Below are positions 7,717 to 11,981 of a DNA stretch of 11,981 nt, in pieces. Below the pieces are notes generated by a model that saw nothing but the letters and a program-made list of their open reading frames with translations, made no database searches and was not told the origin of the DNA. Origin of the DNA: Euperipatoides rowelli (Eukaryota; Onychophora; Udeonychophora; Euonychophora; Peripatopsidae); the NCBI GenBank assembly GCA_003024985.2, contig PXIH01S0019492.1, one strand, 5' to 3'. Position 1 is the first letter of the stretch; each line of letters opens with the position of its first letter. A program made the translations under genes and the position numbers.

Positions 7717-9024
7717 CTAAGTTATACTATTACAGTCTGTGCTCTGCATATTCTTACCACCTAGGCTATCAGCATTATCATCTTTCCTTCCCTTCTTATT
7801 TTGCTTCAGATCACTTACCAAAAGTTTTGCCTTGTTCTCATGAATCAAAGTAGATTTCCTTCTAAAACTCCGCCACAGGTTACATAACGAATTATCTGAA
7901 CTAATTGAAAACTTAACACCACTCGTAGATTTTGCCATCTTAGAAACAGCAGCATCCGTTGTGACATCAGTACCACTCACAGCATCAGTTACTTGATCCC
8001 TCTGGTGCTAAAAAGCCTAAGCTTTTTTTCCATTATTCTGCCATCCTGATCACCAACTCCACTCAAAGCCATTTCCATTCCGTACTCATCCACCAGTTTT
8101 CCATCACTACCATTATCCACATTCTTTTTACCTGCCACCTCACCACCCTCCATTCCCTGCTCTTCATACAGGTATTTTTCTGCTGTGATGCATCGTCCAC
8201 AATATCTTTCAACACCTCTCTATTTTTTAACGCATTTGCGTAAGTCAATCTCATACCACTCACAGTGCAATTTTCATTTTGCTCTTTATAAAAAATATTA
8301 GATTTGTAACTTTTTGTCTTGTCACATTGACTAGCAATATGACGAATCTCAATACATTTGAGGCACATGGGGTCTACCCCTGTCCATGACCAGTATTCTA
8401 TATTTATCAACATTAATAATATGTGAAATATCCTCAACAGTCTGTTTTTTAATCAATATTCCCTTAACTTTCAACACATTAGAAGTCAACACAATATCAT
8501 TTTTGAAATAGTCATTTTCATTAGTAAATTCCAGTATGTGAATATATGTCTGCTGTTCATTCTTAACAATCTTATAATCCTTTAATATCAGAAGCCAATG
8601 TACCCTCAATTCTGTTTTCTGGCCGACAGCCCCATAATACACAGGTATTACATAATTATTATCAACCAACACAAGCTCATTATTCAATTTGTTTTTCGAC
8701 TGCTCATCTTATAATTCAAACCCAATAAGCTTATTTGTTTTAGGATAATATACCCCATTTAAATTTTCTTTTCCAACCAATTCAATAATATGATCCAGTA
8801 AATCACTTATATTAAATGATATGTCATGTTCTTCATTATACAAAGCACATATAAATCTAGTTGATTCATCAAGCGGTTTCATTCTCTACTCCAGTATTTC
8901 AGGAACTTCATAAGGTATTTTCTTCCTTATCCAACACGGTATCAAAATTCAGCATATCAACAGTGTTGGTCTTCCCATTCAGCCATATTGCGTTTTCCAT
9001 TTTTTGCTTTCAATTGTCTGACAT
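7717..9024 (-). pseudogene. LINE ORF1, zinc-knuckle RNA-binding (gag-like) protein, degenerate
   Basis: In active LINEs, ORF1 protein coats the element RNA. The likely start is ATG at 9024 (MSDN, then TGA at 9012-9010). A second in-frame ATG lies at 9000 in good context (AAAAAATGG) and opens MENAIWLNGKTNTVDML. An in-frame TAA just upstream blocks extension. Coding then shifts frame near 8920, meets a TAG and a TAA, and enters a clean frame 8687-8349. A frameshift near 8385 leads to a perfect CX2CX4HX4C knuckle (CLKCIEIRHIASQC, 8365-8324). Further shifts near 8165 and 8015 lead through a Gly/Asp/Glu-rich stretch into a basic Lys/Arg-rich tail (7980-7720), ending at TAG 7719-7717. The length of about 430 codons is normal for such ORF1s. 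The region before the knuckle could be RRM-like, but I cannot show that. Confidence 0.8.
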
Positions 9025-9083
9025 ATATTAATTTTTTTAATCTGATTGAAGATTCCTTTAAATGTCTGAAATGAGAAAAAATC

Positions 9084-9210
9084 CTCAGTGCATACCGATG
9101 GTGAAAGAAAATTCACCATTTACCAGCACTGGGGTTTCCCAGGATCGAACCATTGACCCCTTATATACACAAACTCTGATGACGTTAACCACTGGACCAC
9201 CAGAGCAGTA
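9084..9210 (-). mobile_element. tRNA-derived SINE, copy 1
   Basis: Read on the minus strand, the head is tRNA-like. It has an A box, TGGTCCAGTGG (9199-9189), followed by TTAACG, and a B box, GGTTCGATCC (9151-9142), the two internal RNA polymerase III promoter elements. The flanking wording CTCTGGTGGTCCAGTGGTTA recalls tRNA-Glu or tRNA-Asp heads. GTGTATATAAGGGGT between the boxes and CCCCAGTGCTGG after them are shared with copies 2 and 3. An 8-bp perfect hairpin (9098-9105 with 9112-9119) follows the head. It is not a functional tRNA: the arms do not pair properly and the spacing is wrong. The 3' end is uncertain and lies close to LINE ORF1, in the same orientation. Confidence 0.75.
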
Positions 9211-9336
9211 TGAAACTAGCATTTTTTAAGGGATCCTCAAGTAATGTTTTGGATTATTCTAAAAATGTGGCTTTCTTCTAGGACTACTTATAAGATGTTG
9301 GCTTTCCTTCTTTTCTTGGCCCCTGCCATTGATCTA
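9211..9336. other. Short unique spacer, nothing recognised
   Basis: AT-rich DNA between SINE copy 1 and the 180-bp duplication. GGATTATTCTAAAAATG at about 9251-9267 weakly resembles the start of the duplicated unit and could be a third, much decayed copy. Confidence 0.4.
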
Positions 9337-9620
9337 TATAAACATTATTAGATAGTTAAATTGTTAATCCCTCAATTATATGGTGTAAAATGTGCTGGCT
9401 TTTTACATTGGCTCTCTATTGATTAAAACAATTCCTATCAGTGATGAATTGATGAAGATCTCCAATTCATTTAACAAATAACATGCTATTTCAGTGACAT
9501 AGATATCTAGGATTATTATAAACATTATTAGCATAATTAATGTGTTTAATCATTAAACCACACAATGTAAAGTGTAATGATTCTTCACATAATTCTAGAT
9601 TGATTGAAACAATAGTTATA
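9337..9620. repeat. Diverged direct duplication, ~180-bp offset
   Basis: TATAAACATTATTAG occurs at 9337 and at 9517. Downstream of each the order of similar words is kept: TTAATC, an ACC or GGTGTAAAATGT-like block, TTCTACATTG or TCTAGATTGATT, and ATTGATTAAAACAAT near 9417 against ATTGATTGAAACAAT near 9598. Divergence is high and there are gaps. No protein is encoded. It may be two copies of an unnamed short element or an old tandem duplication. Confidence 0.5.
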
Positions 9621-10009
9621 ATAAGGATTTTGTCATTATCCATGAACAGTAAGTAATAAATAAAACAGAGCAGATGTCATTATTATTAGGGATTGTAATA
9701 CATATTTTAGGATTTAAATTATTATGTATTTCTAATAAGATAAAAAAAAAGTATTTTTAAAAAATAAAAAAAGAAAGAAAGAAAAAGGAAAATTTTAAAT
9801 TTGAATTATTTACAATCAATATTATAGCTGAAAACAGAATAAGTAAAAATAGAAGTTATCCAATTTTTACATTTGTTTATCTGCACTACAACATAGAAAA
9901 TAAATATTATTTGTTACTTCTTTTTTTTTTAAGACTAAAAAAAATTGCTATTTGGACTTCTCATCAAGTTGTAAGATCACTTTGTATTTTTTATGTTTTT
10001 TCTAAATAT
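9621..10009. other. AT-rich spacer with A-rich and GAAA simple repeats
   Basis: No gene was seen. A low-complexity tract at about 9740-9790 is A-rich and includes three GAAA units, and an oligo-T run lies at 9920-9930. Nothing else is recognisable. Confidence 0.6.
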
Positions 10010-10031
10010 GTTTCACCCCGAAGGGTGAAAC
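10010..10031 (-). repeat. 9-bp perfect stem with TTCG loop
   Basis: On the minus strand, GTTTCACCC pairs perfectly with GGGTGAAAC around the loop TTCG, closed by C-G. In RNA this is the exceptionally stable cUUCGg tetraloop class. It lies at the putative 3' end of SINE copy 2. No T-run follows on the minus strand, and the eukaryotic context argues against a bacterial terminator. Confidence 0.8.
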
Positions 10032-10127
10032 GTCCAACTTTTATTTACATATAATAACAATGATGCTAATCGGAATGTTTCGTTCCAAGGTCTGCCATAA
10101 ATTAAATTCTTGCGTGAAAATTCAGTT

Positions 10128-10268
10128 CTTAGTATTCCTATAAAGAGACGGCAAAAGACAATTTCATCATTATTGGCACCGGGGCTGCCCAGGGTCGAAC
10201 TCAACCCTTTATATGCACAAACCTATCATAGCCAGGTACGAAACCTCTTGACCACAGCACCTTGGCAT
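10128..10268 (-). mobile_element. tRNA-derived SINE, copy 2
   Basis: On the minus strand, CAAGGTGCTGTGGTCAAGAGG holds the A box (10256-10244), and AGTTCGACCC (10201-10192) is the B box. Between them GTTTGTGCATATAAAGGGTT matches copy 1, and CCTGGCTATG matches copy 3. After the B box come CTGGGCAGCCCCGGTGCC and ATGATGAAATTGTCTTTTGCC, the counterpart of the hairpin region in copy 1. The body may extend to about 10010, where a strong hairpin lies, giving a full length near 255 bp. No intact tRNA cloverleaf can be drawn. The open frame at 10013-10204 overlaps this element and is a shadow of it. Confidence 0.72.
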
Positions 10269-10498
10269 CACATTGGAACTTAAATCACAAATATACTTAA
10301 CCTCATGCTACCATTGCAAATACATTTTCAATTTCTGCTTTCTATTCTGACAAGGAAAGTCTGATCTATGAATGACTGTTCATTATTTAAACCAACATAA
10401 ATTTGTGTTTCCATTTATTCATATTGAACATCAATCAATGAAATCATGAAGATATATTAATCTCCTAACGAAAAACTTAGACCTCCAGTAGTATAGCG
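10269..10498. other. AT-rich spacer, nothing recognised
   Basis: No gene or repeat boundary could be supported between SINE copy 2 and the hAT-like end. Confidence 0.55.
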
Positions 10499-10552
10499 CA
10501 AGGCTTCTTTAACTTTTTCCACTTACGATCCCTTTTCACACAAGAAATTGTG
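10499..10552 (+). mobile_element. hAT-like (Charlie-type) terminal inverted repeat
   Basis: CAAGGCTTCTTTAACTTTTT followed by CCACTTACGATCCCTTTT and CACACAAGAAATTGTGG matches, from memory, the general form of hAT-Charlie ends: CAGxGxTTCTxAAxCTTTTT, then a (C/T)GACCCC-like block. The outer bases CAAGG fit the CAGGG-type start. The preceding 8 bases (GTATAGCG) would be the left target-site duplication. No matching right end with inverted TIR was found inside the window, so the element is either truncated or extends outside it. No transposase is encoded nearby. Confidence 0.5.
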
Positions 10553-10733
10553 GCAGTTTATAGAATTTTAGTGTTATTTATTCAGCATTGAGCTCATTAA
10601 TTCTTTTAAAGTCACATAAGATGAATGCTGACAAAATAGATTTAAAAAACATTCTATAATTTTTAACAAATAAATAAATATACCCCATAAGATTGGCAAT
10701 ATTTATGGCTAATGAACTGATTACTTAGAGCTC

Positions 10734-10758
10734 ATTTCTTAATTTGTAATTAAGAAAT
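10734..10758. repeat. 11-bp perfect hairpin
   Basis: ATTTCTTAATT (10734-10744) pairs exactly with AATTAAGAAAT (10748-10758) across a TGT loop. It is AT-rich, possibly a transposon subterminal palindrome, and no function can be assigned. Confidence 0.75.
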
Positions 10759-10899
10759 TTATTACAAGTAAATTGTGGTAGTTAATTTGTACCTATGAAT
10801 ACTTTGGTATACTTTTTCTTCACTTAATTTTAATTAGTAATAACATTAGATGATGCAAGCATTTAAATGATAAGTTATCTATGTACTATATTTTACTGA

Positions 10900-11209
10900 T
10901 TAACACATTGACTGTCCACAGTGAAATAGAGGGGCATTGTCCCTGATGCCAATCTGAGTTAAGCATGTATATAAACTGAAAGTTTTTTATATCCTGTTTT
11001 CTGTTGCCATGGCTTAATTTTCAACACTATACCAGGGGCCAACTACCAATTATTATATTAATTTCTTACGAATAAGCTTGTAATTGACACTAATAACAAA
11101 GTTTTCATTTACAAGTTAATAACTCATAGCGGCATCCTATATCAGATTGTCAAATATGAGTTATCTCATTTATGACATGTTAACTTATAGCTGACAGTCA
11201 ATGGGTTAA
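10900..11209. mobile_element. piggyBac-type MITE flanked by TTAA
   Basis: TTAA (10900-10903) is followed by CACATTGACTGTC. The right end reads GACAGTCAATGGG and then TTAA (11206-11209). Reverse-complemented, the right terminus is CCCATTGACTGTC, so the 13-bp terminal repeats differ at one base. TTAA target sites and CCC-starting terminal repeats are the hallmark of the piggyBac superfamily. The 302-bp interior has no coding capacity, so this is a non-autonomous miniature element that depended on a transposase encoded elsewhere. The interior contains GGGGCATTGTCCCTGATGCC. The perfect TTAA on both sides suggests a recognisable, not very ancient insertion. Confidence 0.78.
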
Positions 11210-11785
11210 GGAAGCAAAGTATGGTAAATGTATTTGTAAAAATAACCTATGTTGTGTTTTAATTGGAAAGAAACATGACATTCCTACATGATTCTATTAT
11301 GTTAGTTTATAATGTTAACCATACGATACCACAAAAAATATGACATAAAAGTCCAAAATGCCAGTAAAAGCACACATATCTAGACATTATCAGAAATCCT
11401 TTAAATGCACCAAATAACAGCAAATTCTAAGAGGATCACTTAGCTGTCTAGTGGTTGCTGGCACATATAATATTGGTGATGACACAGATCCAGAACTTTA
11501 GATATGAATTAGGTGTACTGCATCAGGGAAATGCCAATAGATAGCATTTTATAGCATTTTATCTTGACACAATGATTACATTTTTTATCTTTTAATCTAT
11601 GATTTATCATAGGACAAAAATTAAAAAAATATATAGAAAATTTAAACAATATACTCTATGTTAAAATGTGGAATAATGGGCATTCAGAATATGTTTTGAT
11701 GATATTTCATTAACTATGCTTTCAGAAATGAAATTACACTCGATTGTATTTAGCGTTTTGCCATTACCAAAATTCAAAAATAAGT
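11210..11785. other. Spacer with a possible decayed tRNA-like stretch
   Basis: No gene was seen. TGTCTAGTGGTTG at 11445-11457 resembles a tRNA A box, and GACACAGATCCAG at 11481-11493 weakly resembles a B box at about the right distance, so an old SINE of another type is possible. A 10-bp word (ATAGCATTTT) is repeated in tandem at about 11541-11560. Confidence 0.35.
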
Positions 11786-11932
11786 CAAGGTGGCATGACC
11801 GGGAGGTATTATACCCGGCTATGGTGTGCTTGGAATATAAGGGGATCGTAGATTCGATCACTGGGCACTCCAGTGCCGAAAAATTGGTGAAATTTTCTTT
11901 CGCTGTTTGTAGGCACAGGGGAATTTAGTAGT
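11786..11932 (+). mobile_element. tRNA-derived SINE, copy 3
   Basis: This is the plus-strand member of the SINE family. CAAGGTGGCATGACCGGGAGG aligns with the head of copy 2 and contains a decayed A box. ACCCGGCTATG matches ACCTGGCTATG of copy 2, and ATATAAGGGG matches copy 1. GATTCGATCA (11851-11860) is the B-box region, followed by CTGGGCACTCCAGTGCC and TTGGTGAAATTTTCTTTCGC, aligning with GGTGAATTTTCTTTC of copy 1. GGCACAGGGGAATTTAG parallels TGCACTGAGGATTTTTT of copy 1. No poly-A tail is obvious. The open frames over it in both directions are shadows. Confidence 0.7.
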
Positions 11933-11981
11933 TAATTATAGTATTAATCGTATGTTTATTAACAGATAAATGGAATTATGA

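Larger units (their letters stand above)
4191..9024 (-). mobile_element. Near full-length, inactivated LINE (non-LTR retrotransposon)
   Basis: Reading on the minus strand, the parts are in the order expected for a two-ORF LINE. ORF1 with a CCHC knuckle spans 9024-7717. ORF2 (7638 or 7617 down to 4446) carries APE endonuclease, linker, reverse transcriptase and a C-terminal Cys/His region. A G-rich 3' UTR and a tail of TAATAATAAAAAAAAA character (4191-4208) follow. There is no RNase H domain. APE plus RT plus a zinc-knuckle ORF1 fits the L1/Tx1-like superfamily best, but the clade assignment is inference without a tree. The element is dead: at least seven in-frame stops and about nine frame changes, plus catalytic substitutions. 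The 5' boundary is unclear, because a SINE copy ends only about 60 bp upstream of the first ORF1 ATG. No convincing target-site duplication was found. Confidence 0.9.

Noticed and set aside
4170-9060. Target-site duplication around the main LINE
   Set aside because: TTTTTATTGATATCAA left of the tail was compared with 9010-9060. Only short AT-rich resemblance was found, not a credible duplication.
9066-9085. Splice-acceptor-like TTTTTTCTCATTTCAG on the minus strand just upstream of LINE ORF1
   Set aside because: Looks like a textbook acceptor, but such strings are common in AT-rich DNA. No donor or exon could be linked to it.
9084-9210. Functional tRNA gene
   Set aside because: A and B boxes are present but the T arm and acceptor stem do not pair, no anticodon arm can be drawn and the sequence continues as a SINE body.
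10010-10031. Bacterial-type intrinsic terminator
   Set aside because: The stem is strong but no T-run follows on the minus strand, and all other features are of an animal genome.
10013-10204. 63-codon minus-strand open frame
   Set aside because: It lies within SINE copy 2 and its B box. It is not a protein gene.

Overview
This window looks like AT-rich, gene-poor intergenic DNA from an animal, most likely an invertebrate. I found no intact host protein gene, no rRNA or tRNA gene, and no bacterial-style operon or ribosome-binding-site architecture. Almost everything recognisable is transposable-element debris: one nearly full-length but inactivated LINE (non-LTR retrotransposon), a piece of a second LINE, three diverged copies of one tRNA-derived SINE family, two MITE-like elements (one with piggyBac-style TTAA flanks), one hAT-like terminus and several ancient tandem or inverted repeats. 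The species cannot be named from the sequence.

Layout, left to right. 1-80 holds a C/G-rich transposon-end-like fragment. About 578-1176 (minus strand) is the 3' end of a 5'-truncated LINE with a conserved C-terminal ORF2 block and an (AAT)n/A tail. 1177-1510 is a diverged tandem pair of a ~176-bp unit. 1510-2125 is repeat-derived DNA carrying a recurring ATGAYRTCAT motif, a 13-bp-arm hairpin and CAATGCATTGYGGGT repeats. 2511-2784 is a MITE-like element. 2785-4190 has no gene that I can see.

About 4191-9024 (minus strand) is the main LINE. ORF1 (9024 down to 7717) has a CCHC zinc knuckle. ORF2 (7638 down to 4446) runs in order through an APE-type endonuclease, a linker, a reverse transcriptase with its thumb, and a C-terminal Cys/His region. 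A very G-rich 3' UTR and an A-rich tail follow. Both ORFs are broken by stops and frameshifts. Two catalytic positions are also substituted: the endonuclease SDH histidine and the first Asp of RT motif A. The RT YLDD box is intact.

9084-9210, ~10128-10268 and 11786-11932 are copies of one tRNA-like SINE. The first lies just upstream of LINE ORF1 in the same orientation. 9337-9620 is a diverged 180-bp duplication, 10499-10550 a hAT-like end, and 10900-11209 a piggyBac-type MITE. No genes act together here as a pathway. The only functional logic is LINE biology: ORF1 as RNA-binding protein and ORF2 as nickase/reverse transcriptase, with SINEs as likely parasites of some LINE machinery. I see no convincing evidence for a new biological system. 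The most useful leads are the SINE family with its hairpins, the SINE-LINE junction and the G-tract-rich LINE 3' UTR.
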